NCBI GenBank assembly: GCA_035688135.1
Contig: DASSNG010000055.1
Coordinates: forward strand, 1 to 17,225
Reading direction: 5' to 3'
DNA length: 17,225 nucleotides
DNA from: JAIFWC01 sp035688135
Lineage (GTDB): Bacteria; Patescibacteriota; Saccharimonadia; Saccharimonadales; UBA10212
In this document: one piece after another, positions 1-7,493 of the stretch
Position numbering within the stretch: position 1 is the first letter of the stretch
How the letters are laid out: the number at the start of each line of letters is the position of its first letter
Translations under genes and position numbers: made by a program
The notes under the pieces: model-generated
What the model was told of the DNA's origin: nothing
Database searches by the model: none
What the model saw: the letters and a program-made list of their open reading frames with translations, nothing else

Positions 1-1
1 C

Positions 2-871
2 GATGATACGCTCCTGGTTACCGTACCGCTTAGCCATATGCTGGGGATAGTGATGGGATTATCAGGCGCTATTTACCATGGCAATACGCTCTATCTTCAT
101 GAATGGTTCGACGAAAAAGCTACCCTTGAAGCATTAGCGTCAGGGAAGATAAGCTTTTTCTCGCACGCCGCTTCGGCTTATATAAAGCTCTTGCAGGCCG
201 CGGATAAGGATTACGATCTTTCTAAAGTGCGGCTATGCGTTTCAGGGGCAGCGCCGCTGCCGCCGGCAGTATGGAACGAATTCAAGGCGCGTTACGGCAT
301 AGAGATCGTCGAGACCTATGGTTCCACCGAGACCGGACGGATAGCCGGCAACCGGCTGGACGAGCGCGTCCAGGGTTCGCCAGGCAAACCGCTGCCCGGA
401 GTCGAGGCCCGGCTGAACAAAGACGGCGAGCTGGAGGTAAGGTCGGGCGGGGTCTTTCCCGGTTATTACAAAAACCGGGAAGCTACAGCAGTGTCACAGA
501 CTGCCGACGGTTTTTGGCGAACAGGCGATATCGCTGAAATCCGGAACGGTTATATTTATCTGAAAGGCCGCAGGCAGGAGCGGATAAGAAAGTTCGGCTA
601 TACCATTTCTCCCCGAGACGTGGAGTGGGCCCTGCATATGCATCCCAAAATCAAAGACGTGGCGGTAATCGGCCGGCAAGCCGCTGACAGCCCGAACGAC
701 GAGCTGATATATTTTATCGTTTCCGAAATATCGGACCAGGAAATCCATGATTTCTGCAAGCAGAACCTGCCATTCTCCTGGCGGCCCGACAGGATTATCC
801 GTATTGATGAGCTGCCGCGGACTCCCAGCGGCAAAGCCAAGATCGGCAAGCTTCAGGATATGGTCAAATGA
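2..871 (+). CDS. AMP-forming acyl ligase (acyl-CoA synthetase-like), C-terminal part, 5' end outside window
   Basis: The frame is open from the left edge (first codon at base 2), so an upstream part, including the P-loop-like A3 motif, is missing. What remains is typical of the ANL adenylating superfamily: a PLSHMLG segment at the edge (A4 region), the ETYGSTETG motif (A5), the WRTGDIA motif (A7), the hinge GRRQERIRKFGYTISP (A8), and near the C-terminus PRTPSGKAKI (A10), whose lysine is the expected catalytic residue. Family members activate a carboxylic acid with ATP and usually pass it to CoA or a carrier thiol; the substrate cannot be read from the sequence. The ATG at 38 is internal to the domain and is not the real start. 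The stop overlaps the next gene's start (ATGA, 868-871), so translation is probably coupled. Because the partner is an OpgC-like acyltransferase, I infer that it prepares the acyl donor for surface modification. Confidence 0.9.
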   Translation, partial: DDTLLVTVPLSHMLGIVMGLSGAIYHGNTLYLHEWFDEKATLEALASGKISFFSHAASAYIKLLQAADKDYDLSKVRLCVSGAAPLPPAVWNEFKARYGIEIVETYGSTETGRIAGNRLDERVQGSPGKPLPGVEARLNKDGELEVRSGGVFPGYYKNREATAVSQTADGFWRTGDIAEIRNGYIYLKGRRQERIRKFGYTISPRDVEWALHMHPKIKDVAVIGRQAADSPNDELIYFIVSEISDQEIHDFCKQNLPFSWRPDRIIRIDELPRTPSGKAKIGKLQDMVK

Positions 872-2064
872 GCAATATCATCGAAAACGATATTATCTTA
901 AAAGATAAGGTGCCAAAGTCGCGCCGGATCCTGGCATTCGACCTTATCAGGGGGTTCTTTCTGATAGTCATAATGATTGACCACATCGAGCTTTATCCGG
1001 ACATATTCGATTTCATTACCGGAAAAGGCCGGCTGTGGGTATCGGCCGCCGAGGGCTTCTTTTTCTTATCCGGGCTGCTGATAGGTATGATTTATAAGCG
1101 CCGCCTGGCTTTCGGCATGCGTTTTATATTCAAAAAGATGTGGCTGCGGGCCGCCGAACTATATGTCGTTGGCACCGCTCTGACTTTCCTGTTCCTGGCG
1201 TGGGCGGAATTCAGCCACCACACGACCCTTAAGGACGCTTTGCCCAACCCGCTGCCATGGCATCACATAATCGAGCAGACGCTGCTGATGCGGTTCACGT
1301 ACGGCTGGTCGGACTTCTTAGTAAGGTTTGCGCTTCTGATGCTAATAGCTCCTTTTGTCTTTTACCTGGTATCAAAAGGGAAGTGGTGGCTGGCTGCCGC
1401 CGGGATAGTGATTGCCTGGTGCTTCCGCGGCCAGGGGTTCACGCTCTCCTGGCAGCTGATATTCAATTTTGGCATAATAATCGGCTTTTACTGGCAGAAA
1501 ATAGAATCTGCCTTCAGGAGCCTGAAGTCGCGCACCAGGCGACGCCTTAAATTAGCCGTGCTGGGCACTGCCGGATTAACACTTTTTGCAAGCTATATGA
1601 GCGTCTACCTTCTATCGCTGCTCTTTTATATGTGGGGTGTTGACCGGCTGCCGAAGTGGGGCCAGCATATTGCCTACGACTGGGGTAATTGGAACCATGA
1701 TATTTGGCTTTATGCGGATAAATGGACAATGGGCCCGCTGCGGATAGTATTGTTCGGATTCTGGTTCACAGCCCTTTATTGGGCCGTAAGGCGCTACGAA
1801 GACGCGATTGCCCGCTACAGCCGGGGCGTGCTTGAGCTTCTGGGAAGAAACAGTCTGATGGTGTATACCATCCATTCCTTCATCGTCTTTGCTTTTAGGA
1901 TGTACGTTATTCCGGGCAGCACGAACCTCCTGCAGAATTTCCTGATAACTGGAGCCGGGCTGACGCTGCTTGTCCTGCTGACGTACGCGTTCAAAAGATA
2001 TTGGCCATCCATAGCTGGAAATTTGAGACTTCCAATGAAGCAGCAGGCCAAGAAAAGCGTTTAG
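868..2064 (+). CDS. OpgC-like integral membrane acyltransferase
   Basis: 398 residues with about ten hydrophobic segments. The N-terminus matches the OpgC / acyltransferase-3 pattern: FDLIRG at residues 24-29, IDHIE at 37-41 (His39 is the likely catalytic histidine) and AEGFFFLSG at 61-69. OpgC proteins transfer an acyl group (succinyl in the known glucan case) to a glycan on the outer face of the cytoplasmic membrane. The start ATG overlaps the upstream ligase stop, with AGGA 9 bases before it. Pairing with an acyl-activating enzyme suggests a dedicated donor-plus-transferase module for a cell-surface glycan or lipid. The acyl group and acceptor are unknown. The gene ends convergently with the next one; the two stop codons share the TTAG at 2061-2064. 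Confidence 0.82.
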   Translation: MSNIIENDIILKDKVPKSRRILAFDLIRGFFLIVIMIDHIELYPDIFDFITGKGRLWVSAAEGFFFLSGLLIGMIYKRRLAFGMRFIFKKMWLRAAELYVVGTALTFLFLAWAEFSHHTTLKDALPNPLPWHHIIEQTLLMRFTYGWSDFLVRFALLMLIAPFVFYLVSKGKWWLAAAGIVIAWCFRGQGFTLSWQLIFNFGIIIGFYWQKIESAFRSLKSRTRRRLKLAVLGTAGLTLFASYMSVYLLSLLFYMWGVDRLPKWGQHIAYDWGNWNHDIWLYADKWTMGPLRIVLFGFWFTALYWAVRRYEDAIARYSRGVLELLGRNSLMVYTIHSFIVFAFRMYVIPGSTNLLQNFLITGAGLTLLVLLTYAFKRYWPSIAGNLRLPMKQQAKKSV

Positions 2065-3152
2065 GCGCTAGATAGAGGCAGCCCCTCTTCCAGGAGCCTG
2101 AGAGAGCGTGAATAGATCTGAGAGCGCTGCGGCCATAAAGAATGCCTGCCATCGGGATAGGTGTAGTATTGGTGGCTGATACCCGCTTTGTTCAGCGCGG
2201 AATTAAGATCGGCTGAGAATTTTGGAGCCACGACAGTATCCCGCAGGCCGACATGGATCTGGACCCTGCCTTTGATGTGCGACAGGAAATATATGGGCGA
2301 GGCATCACGCCAGAATGAAGGATTTTCGGCCGGCGTTCCGTATTTTGCGAACATGTTAGCGCGGTCAGCAAGCGCATTCGGGTTGTTCTCGTCTGAGGGC
2401 GGCAGATATGTTATGTACATCTCTTCCAAGCTGTCTACAGGCCCGGACAGAAGGATGGTATTTTTGATATCCGGCGATAGGACCGCGGCTCTTAAGGCGA
2501 TATAGGCCCCAAGGCTATGCCCCCAGAGGCTGATATTCGACGCATCCATACCTTTTGTCTGCTTTATGGCTGATATCAGCGACATGACATCGGTGTTGTA
2601 GCCGATGGAGTAATAAGCGCTGACGGGAGAACCGCTGTGAATGCTGAGCCCTTGGCCGCGCAAATCCGGCTTTACCACCAAAAACCCATGCCGGGCATAA
2701 AATTCCATATCTGAAAGATAATCCCTATCCGTACGGTAGCGGCGCGGATTTATATAGCCATGCAGTAATATTAAGACCGGGCAGCCACCCGAGGAGCAGG
2801 AAGATGGCTTAACCACGAGGCCGTACTCGGTCAGCCCATCATCTTTGACATCATATTCGAATTCCTGCTGATGCAGGCCGTCTTTTTTACCTAAATCCTT
2901 ATAAATCCTGATTGGTGATGAGTAATATCTGGCTTTTGCGGTAACCTTCAGGTCCAGGCTACGGTAGAGGTTCTCGCCCGCATAGGTATCGGCAATACCG
3001 TACTGGCCTCTTTCTGTATGGCTGTGCCACACATCATAAACTATGAACACCGCTAAACCTGCTATCAGAGCCAGAATGACCATGGCTAAGCCAGAGGGCC
3101 TTTTTGTCAGCCGCTGCATAGCGCGGTCTTTTTTGGCAGTTTTTTTAATCAT
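2061..3152 (-). CDS. Membrane-anchored alpha/beta hydrolase (S9 peptidase-like)
   Basis: 363 residues. A basic N-terminus is followed by one hydrophobic segment at about 21-39, probably an uncleaved anchor with the enzyme outside. The hydrolase fold shows HGY at 131-133 (oxyanion region), the nucleophile elbow GHSLG at 211-215 with Ser213, a probable acid Asp305 in VGLRDTV, and His337 in DGRHSLW, which completes the triad. Overall pattern is nearest to dipeptidyl-aminopeptidase/acylaminoacyl-peptidase type hydrolases; the substrate is unknown, and a role as an esterase on an acylated envelope polymer is equally possible given the convergent acyltransferase pair. Its only two cysteines, C119 and C124, lie just before the core in the predicted exported part. 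The start overlaps the VanY stop (ATGA on the minus strand, 3149-3152), so it is the second gene of an operon. Confidence 0.85.
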   Translation of the reverse strand: MIKKTAKKDRAMQRLTKRPSGLAMVILALIAGLAVFIVYDVWHSHTERGQYGIADTYAGENLYRSLDLKVTAKARYYSSPIRIYKDLGKKDGLHQQEFEYDVKDDGLTEYGLVVKPSSCSSGGCPVLILLHGYINPRRYRTDRDYLSDMEFYARHGFLVVKPDLRGQGLSIHSGSPVSAYYSIGYNTDVMSLISAIKQTKGMDASNISLWGHSLGAYIALRAAVLSPDIKNTILLSGPVDSLEEMYITYLPPSDENNPNALADRANMFAKYGTPAENPSFWRDASPIYFLSHIKGRVQIHVGLRDTVVAPKFSADLNSALNKAGISHQYYTYPDGRHSLWPQRSQIYSRSLRLLEEGLPLSSA

Positions 3153-3940
3153 TCTTTTAAGGTTAAGCTGTCGGCGGGATAGGAATCATAGGCCGGCAGG
3201 CCTAAGAACTGTTCAAGGGTCTGTCCGCTTTTCTTTATCTGGGCAGCCAGATCTTTGCCGACGTAGCGCACGTGCCAGGGCTCGTATTCATAACCGGTAA
3301 GTTTATCCTTACCATTAGCATACCGGATAATGAAACCGTAATCGGCGCAGTTGGCCGCCAGCCAGCGGCCTTCGGCGGTATTGCCAAAACACTGGTCTAG
3401 CTCGCACTTTCCGCTGACCGCGCCGATGTCCGCCGCCAGGCCGGTCTGGTGTTCGCTGTGCCCGGGGCGGGCACTGAAGGTGTCAGCCGCTGCTATGCCG
3501 ACCTGCCGGACATATCCGTTATAAACCTGCTGCTGGTATGAAAAAGAACGATAACCACTGACCACCTCAAGCCTGATCCCGTCCCCGGCAGCCGCCTCGA
3601 ACATGGCTTTTAAGGCAGCGGCAGTATCCGGCCGCACCAGCTCTTTGCCGGCAGCCGCTACCTGCGGCTGGATCAGCCCGGCGGGTACATAGTCGCCGGG
3701 CAGACTCCGGCCTTTGTTCACTACCGCCCACAAGCTGGCGGCCTGATCGTTTGGATAACTTGTCTTATCAAATACTACCTGGCCGGTGTTCTTAATCTGG
3801 GAAGCGGGCAGCCGATTGTTATCATTCAGATGCGGCGCCTGTGTCTTCGGCGCCGGGATTAGCAGATAAACGACCGCTGATTGAACGGCTATCACCAGCA
3901 GGCCGGTTAATCTTCTTTTGTTTTTATGTCTTCGCATCAT
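3149..3940 (-). CDS. VanY-type D-alanyl-D-alanine carboxypeptidase
   Basis: 263 residues. A basic start and hydrophobic stretch (about 11-29) form a signal anchor; there is no lipobox. The catalytic domain (about 85-235) carries the VanY/peptidase M15B signature: SGYRSF at 128-133, GHSEHQTGLAADIG with zinc ligands His164 and Asp171, and YEYEPWHVRYVG with Glu220 (general base) and zinc ligand His223. Such enzymes remove the terminal D-Ala from peptidoglycan stem peptides outside the membrane. Three cysteines, C179, C184 and C198, sit in the exported domain and could form a disulfide; the VKOR gene starts 64 bases away, divergently. Two methionines open the frame (3940 and 3937), and a -10-like box lies so close that the second could be the true leaderless start. 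First gene of a two-gene minus-strand operon with the hydrolase. Confidence 0.92.
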   Translation of the reverse strand: MMRRHKNKRRLTGLLVIAVQSAVVYLLIPAPKTQAPHLNDNNRLPASQIKNTGQVVFDKTSYPNDQAASLWAVVNKGRSLPGDYVPAGLIQPQVAAAGKELVRPDTAAALKAMFEAAAGDGIRLEVVSGYRSFSYQQQVYNGYVRQVGIAAADTFSARPGHSEHQTGLAADIGAVSGKCELDQCFGNTAEGRWLAANCADYGFIIRYANGKDKLTGYEYEPWHVRYVGKDLAAQIKKSGQTLEQFLGLPAYDSYPADSLTLKE

Positions 3941-3944
3941 TTTT

Positions 3945-3954
3945 ATTGTACATA
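3945..3954 (-). promoter_or_regulatory. Likely -10 region for the VanY-hydrolase operon
   Basis: On the minus strand, overlapping hexamers TATGTA (3949-3954) and TACAAT (3945-3950) end 8 and 4 bases before the ATG at 3940. No Shine-Dalgarno lies at a usable distance (a GGAG is 16 bases away). This suggests a leaderless or nearly leaderless transcript. No convincing -35 was seen. Confidence 0.4.
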
Positions 3955-3984
3955 ATCTCCAGCGTACGGGATAACCATGATGGA

Positions 3985-3990
3985 TATGTT
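3985..3990 (+). promoter_or_regulatory. Possible -10 box for the VKOR gene
   Basis: TATGTT ends 14 bases before the VKOR ATG (4005), in the 64-base divergent gap. It implies a leader of only about 7 bases. No Shine-Dalgarno and no clear -35 were found. Confidence 0.3.
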
Positions 3991-4004
3991 AAACTCCAAA
4001 TAAC

Positions 4005-4625
4005 ATGGCTAAATCCAAGCCCGGCGCCCAATCCGCTTCCAGCCTGCAAGCCGTTTTACCTTGGCTGCTGCTGGTAGCCGGGGCTATAGCCCTTATTGCT
4101 TCCATCATGCTGTCCATTGAGGTGTTCGACCGGCTGAAAAACCCAGCATATGTTCCAGCGTGCAACCTTAATCCGATATTAAGCTGCACGAATGTCGCTG
4201 ACAGCAACCAGGCGCACTTATTTGGATTTCCAAATTATTTCATAGGGGTAGCAGGCTACGCCGCCGTAGCCGCCATAGGCGCGGCTATGCTCGCCGGCGC
4301 CAAGTTCGCCCGGTGGTTCTGGCGGCTGACCGAAGCCGGCCTTCTGTTTGCGGTCGCCTTTATTACCTGGCTGCAATTCCAGACTCTTTATCGTATCGGC
4401 GCCTTATGTATCTTTTGCATGATAGTCTGGGCCTGCACTATACCGATGTTCTGGTATACCACCTTATATAATCTGGACGAGGGAAATATATCCTTGCCGG
4501 CCGTTATGGGAAAGCCGGCCGCATTTTTGCGCAGGCATCACGCCGACCTAGTCATAGTTTGGTTTTTGATAATAATATTGCTGATACTGAAGCGGTTCTG
4601 GTACTACTGGAGCACTTTGGTTTAG
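4005..4625 (+). CDS. VKOR family disulfide-bond forming membrane protein
   Basis: 206 residues with about five hydrophobic segments. It carries the cysteines of the bacterial vitamin K epoxide reductase family: the loop pair C53 and C61 (in ACNLNPILSCTN, followed by FGFPNYFIG as in the family) and the CxxC active site C135-C138 in LCIFCMIVW. These proteins take the place of DsbB: they reoxidise a thioredoxin-like partner outside the membrane and pass electrons to quinone. There is no fused thioredoxin domain, so a separate DsbA-like partner is expected elsewhere. Quinone dependence links it to the oxidase operon in this window. Exported neighbours (hydrolase, VanY, LCP) carry close cysteine pairs and are plausible substrates. 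It appears monocistronic: a weak terminator follows. Confidence 0.93.
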   Translation: MAKSKPGAQSASSLQAVLPWLLLVAGAIALIASIMLSIEVFDRLKNPAYVPACNLNPILSCTNVADSNQAHLFGFPNYFIGVAGYAAVAAIGAAMLAGAKFARWFWRLTEAGLLFAVAFITWLQFQTLYRIGALCIFCMIVWACTIPMFWYTTLYNLDEGNISLPAVMGKPAAFLRRHHADLVIVWFLIIILLILKRFWYYWSTLV

Positions 4626-4646
4626 GCTAAACGTTCAGCCTGTTTT
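4624..4646 (+). terminator. Weak rho-independent terminator after VKOR
   Basis: AGGCT (4624-4628) pairs with AGCCT (4637-4641) around an 8-base loop and is followed by GTTTT. The stem is short and starts inside the VKOR stop codon, so efficiency is doubtful. Confidence 0.4.
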
Positions 4647-4660
4647 CAGATTTACTCCGG

Positions 4661-4666
4661 TAGAAT
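4661..4666 (+). promoter_or_regulatory. Likely -10 box for the response regulator gene
   Basis: TAGAAT ends 6 bases before the ATG at 4673, so transcription would begin at or within a base or two of the start codon. There is no Shine-Dalgarno in between. Confidence 0.45.
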
Positions 4667-4672
4667 TAGAGT

Positions 4673-5347
4673 ATGAGAATACTGGTCGTTGAAGATGAAC
4701 ATAAGATAGCGAACGCCATCAAGCAGGGCCTTACCCAGGAAAATTACGCGGTAGATGTCGAATACGACGCCGATGCCGGGCTGGGAGCGGCGCTTAATGA
4801 GGCTTACGACGTTATGATTCTTGACAGGATGCTGCCGGGAAGCATGGAAGGCCTTGGCATATGCCGGCAGGTCAGGGAAGCCGGGATACACACGCCGATA
4901 CTCCTTCTGACAGCCAAAGACCAGACGCGTGACCGGGTAGAGGGGCTTAATGCCGGCGCCGACGACTATCTTATAAAGCCTTTTTCGTTTGAAGAACTGC
5001 TGGCCCGCGTCCGCGCCCTGATGAGGCGGCCGGCGGCTACGGCCGGCGAAGTACTTAAAGTAGCCGACCTGTCCCTGGATCCCGTCAGATACGAAGTCAA
5101 AAGAGGCGGCCGCAGCCTGAAACTTAGCGCCAAGGAATTCGCTTTGCTGGAGTATATGATGCGCAATCCCGGCCGGGTGCTCACTAAAGAAAGTATCATT
5201 TCCCATGTCTGGGATTTTGACGCCGACGTCCTGCCCAATACCGTGGAGGTTTATATCGGGTACCTGCGTAATAAGATTGACAAACCCTTCGGCAGGCAGC
5301 TTATACATACCAACCGCGGCTTTGGATATGTATTGGGGGCTAAGTAG
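4673..5347 (+). CDS. OmpR/PhoB-family response regulator
   Basis: 224 residues, the usual length. The receiver domain (1-118) has the acidic pocket E7-D8-E9, phospho-acceptor Asp51 in ILDRMLP, Thr80 in LLLTAKD and Lys102 in LIKPFSFEELL. The C-terminal winged helix (about 127-222) has LSAKEFALLEYM, the recognition-helix region VEVYIGYLRNKID and the closing NRGFGYVLG. It is a DNA-binding transcription regulator activated by the histidine kinase whose GTG start shares one base with its stop (TAGTG). Target genes are unknown; the LCP gene directly downstream makes an envelope-stress role plausible, but this is inference. Confidence 0.96.
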   Translation: MRILVVEDEHKIANAIKQGLTQENYAVDVEYDADAGLGAALNEAYDVMILDRMLPGSMEGLGICRQVREAGIHTPILLLTAKDQTRDRVEGLNAGADDYLIKPFSFEELLARVRALMRRPAATAGEVLKVADLSLDPVRYEVKRGGRSLKLSAKEFALLEYMMRNPGRVLTKESIISHVWDFDADVLPNTVEVYIGYLRNKIDKPFGRQLIHTNRGFGYVLGAK

Positions 5348-6339
5348 TGTTCCGTTCCGCCGCCTTGCGGCTTACCGGCTGGTACCTGGCCATAATCATG
5401 ATTATCAGCCTTATATTCAGCGTGTCGCTGTACTATGTTTCCAGCGAAGACCTGGGACGGAACGTCAACCGCCAAATCGGCTATTTCAATAACCTTATCG
5501 GCCCGGATGAAGCAGGCGATTACGGAGCGCTGCGCCAGAGGCAGCTGAACGAAGATTTGAGCCATCTGAAAGCCAACTTAATCGTTTTTAATCTGCTGGT
5601 ATTGCTGGGAGGAGGAGCCGCCAGCTATTGGCTGGCTCGCCGCACTCTGGACCCCATCGAAGAGGCTCTTAACATCCAGGCGCGCTTCGCTTCCGACGCC
5701 TCCCATGAGCTGCGGACGCCTCTGACAGCCATCCAGACCGAAAATGAAGTCGCTCTTCGTGATAAATCCCTGTCCAAATCACAGGCCATCGGTCTGCTGA
5801 AAAGCAATCTTGAGGAAATCGGTAAATTGAAAGCCCTTTCCGAAGGCCTGCTGAGGCTGGCCGGGCGGCAGGGAGGCGCAGCGCGCGGCCCGGTATCTGT
5901 ACGCGATATAACGGCGGCGGCCGTCCAGAGATACCTGAAGGTAGCCGATAAACAACAGATAACTATCAGCGACAAGACGTCCGACTTTAATGTGCTGGGG
6001 GACCGGGACAGCCTTACCGAATTAACGGCCATTTTAATAGATAATGCCCTAAAATACAGCCACGATGGTTCAGAAATCGTGATAAGCAGCTTCCAGCGAG
6101 GCAAACTCGGGGTCCTTGAGGTAGAGGACCATGGCATCGGTATAAAACGGGCCGACCTGCCTCATATTTTTGACCGTTTCTTCAGGGCGGACAGTTCGCG
6201 CCATAAGGACGGGGCCGATGGCTACGGGCTGGGCCTAGCGATAGCCAAAAATATCGTTGATGCCCACAGCGGCCATATCGAGGTCAGCAGCACACCGGGG
6301 AAGAAAACGGTTTTCAAGGTATTCCTGCCATCCTCATAG
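5347..6339 (+). CDS. Sensor histidine kinase with short extracytoplasmic loop
   Basis: 330 residues, starting at a GTG that shares its first base with the regulator's TAG stop; GGGGG lies 7 bases upstream as a Shine-Dalgarno-like site. Two membrane segments (about 9-31 and 77-97) flank a small outer loop of about 45 residues with no recognisable sensor fold. No clear HAMP domain: the H-box follows soon after TM2 (DASHELRTPLTAI, His120). Other boxes: N-box with Asn233 in ILIDNALKYS, G1 DHGIGI (261-266), F-box HIFDRFFRA and G2 GYGLGLAIA. It autophosphorylates His120 and passes phosphate to Asp51 of the regulator. The small loop suggests sensing within the membrane or by a partner. Confidence 0.95.
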   Translation: MFRSAALRLTGWYLAIIMIISLIFSVSLYYVSSEDLGRNVNRQIGYFNNLIGPDEAGDYGALRQRQLNEDLSHLKANLIVFNLLVLLGGGAASYWLARRTLDPIEEALNIQARFASDASHELRTPLTAIQTENEVALRDKSLSKSQAIGLLKSNLEEIGKLKALSEGLLRLAGRQGGAARGPVSVRDITAAAVQRYLKVADKQQITISDKTSDFNVLGDRDSLTELTAILIDNALKYSHDGSEIVISSFQRGKLGVLEVEDHGIGIKRADLPHIFDRFFRADSSRHKDGADGYGLGLAIAKNIVDAHSGHIEVSSTPGKKTVFKVFLPSS

Positions 6340-6345
6340 TAATAT
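6340..6345 (+). promoter_or_regulatory. Likely -10 box for the LCP gene
   Basis: TAATAT, overlapping the kinase stop region, ends 6 bases before the LCP ATG (6352). No Shine-Dalgarno lies between, so a leaderless transcript is suggested. Read-through from the kinase is also possible. Confidence 0.4.
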
Positions 6346-6351
6346 TTAGCT

Positions 6352-7491
6352 ATGGCCAAGAAACCAGCCGCTAAAAAAGCCTCCGCCCGGGCCATACCGC
6401 CGCGCTACAGCTCCTACCGGCCGGGCGATAACGACAGGCGTTCCGAACCGGAGCCGGAAGCTCCCATCGAATTGAAACCGGCGGGCTGGCGAAAAATTAT
6501 CCTGCGCACTTTTGTGATCCTGCTCGCCGCCACCATCATTTTTAGCGTTGTCATCGCTGCCTGGGATGCGCGGAACATAACATCCGCCAGCCGCAAGATG
6601 TTCGGGTCCGGCAGCCTTCTGGAACTGATCAATCCGCGGCCGGTCAAAACCGACAGCTATGGGCGGGTGAACGTGCTGCTGGTAGGCTATTCGATTGATG
6701 ACCCGGGCCACCCCGGCTCAACGCTTACGGACTCGATAATACTTCTAAGCATGGACGGCACAAAGCACAGCGGATTCATGCTGAGCATCCCGCGTGATCT
6801 GTACGTCAAGATACACGGTTTTGGCTACGGCAAGATAAACGAGGCCTATAAAGACGGCGGAATGCCGCTGCTGGCACGCATCGTAAGCCAGGACTTTGAT
6901 ACTCCTATAGGTTATTACGCGCTGATTGACTACGCAGCGGTAAGGCAAACGGTTGACGCGCTTGGCGGTATCACTGTGGATATACACAGCAATGACCCAA
7001 GAGGTTTATATGATCCTAATATCAGCAAGGCCGATGGCGGCCCGCTTAAACTCAGCAACGGCAAGCATGTCATTGACGGTCAGACCGCACTGAACCTCAC
7101 GCGGGCGCGTGGCGACCCCTGCGGCTGCGGCCTTTATGCCTATGGCTTTGGCCAGAGCGATTTTGACCGTACCCAACATCAGCGTCAGGTTTTCACGGCT
7201 ATTAAGGATAAGCTTAACTGGAAGCTGATTCTGAACCCTCTTAAGAACGGCCGTATTTTACAGGCCGCCTCGGACAACATCCGTACCGACATCAAAGCCG
7301 ACGAAATCAGGACAATATTCTCTACCTTCAACGACATTCCAAGCTCAAAACTGGAATCGCTGAGCCTAAGGGACTTAAACGGCATTAATTACCTTGCCAG
7401 CACGCATTACAGCGGCGATACCCTGACTCCCGCGGCCGGGCTCGGGGATTACTCCGGCATCATCGCCGCCCTGAATAGAATGAAGCAGTAG
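6352..7491 (+). CDS. LytR-CpsA-Psr (LCP) family glycopolymer ligase
   Basis: 379 residues. A cytoplasmic Lys/Ala/Pro-rich tail (1-45) precedes one membrane segment (about 49-71) and an outer LCP domain (about 105-290). Motifs: VNVLLVGYS (107-114), LTDSIILLSMDG (125-136), LSIPRDLYV (144-152) and KINEAYKDGG (161-170), all typical of the family; then the arginine-rich site TRARGD (250-255) and SDFDRTQHQRQV (269-280). LCP enzymes move polyprenyl-diphosphate-linked glycopolymers onto peptidoglycan or protein outside the cell. Between the two arginine motifs is a short Gly/Tyr-rich insert with the protein's only cysteines, C257 and C259 (Cys-Gly-Cys). The polyprenyl synthase gene follows after 2 bases, which is coherent because LCP substrates are polyprenyl-linked. 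Confidence 0.94.
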   Translation: MAKKPAAKKASARAIPPRYSSYRPGDNDRRSEPEPEAPIELKPAGWRKIILRTFVILLAATIIFSVVIAAWDARNITSASRKMFGSGSLLELINPRPVKTDSYGRVNVLLVGYSIDDPGHPGSTLTDSIILLSMDGTKHSGFMLSIPRDLYVKIHGFGYGKINEAYKDGGMPLLARIVSQDFDTPIGYYALIDYAAVRQTVDALGGITVDIHSNDPRGLYDPNISKADGGPLKLSNGKHVIDGQTALNLTRARGDPCGCGLYAYGFGQSDFDRTQHQRQVFTAIKDKLNWKLILNPLKNGRILQAASDNIRTDIKADEIRTIFSTFNDIPSSKLESLSLRDLNGINYLASTHYSGDTLTPAAGLGDYSGIIAALNRMKQ

Positions 7492-7493
7492 AA

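Noticed and set aside
4652..5308. 218-residue minus-strand open frame
   Set aside because: It is a shadow of the response regulator gene, which has complete motifs; the antisense translation shows no domain.
5625..6137. 170-residue minus-strand open frame
   Set aside because: Antisense to the histidine kinase catalytic region, Ser/Arg-rich shadow translation.
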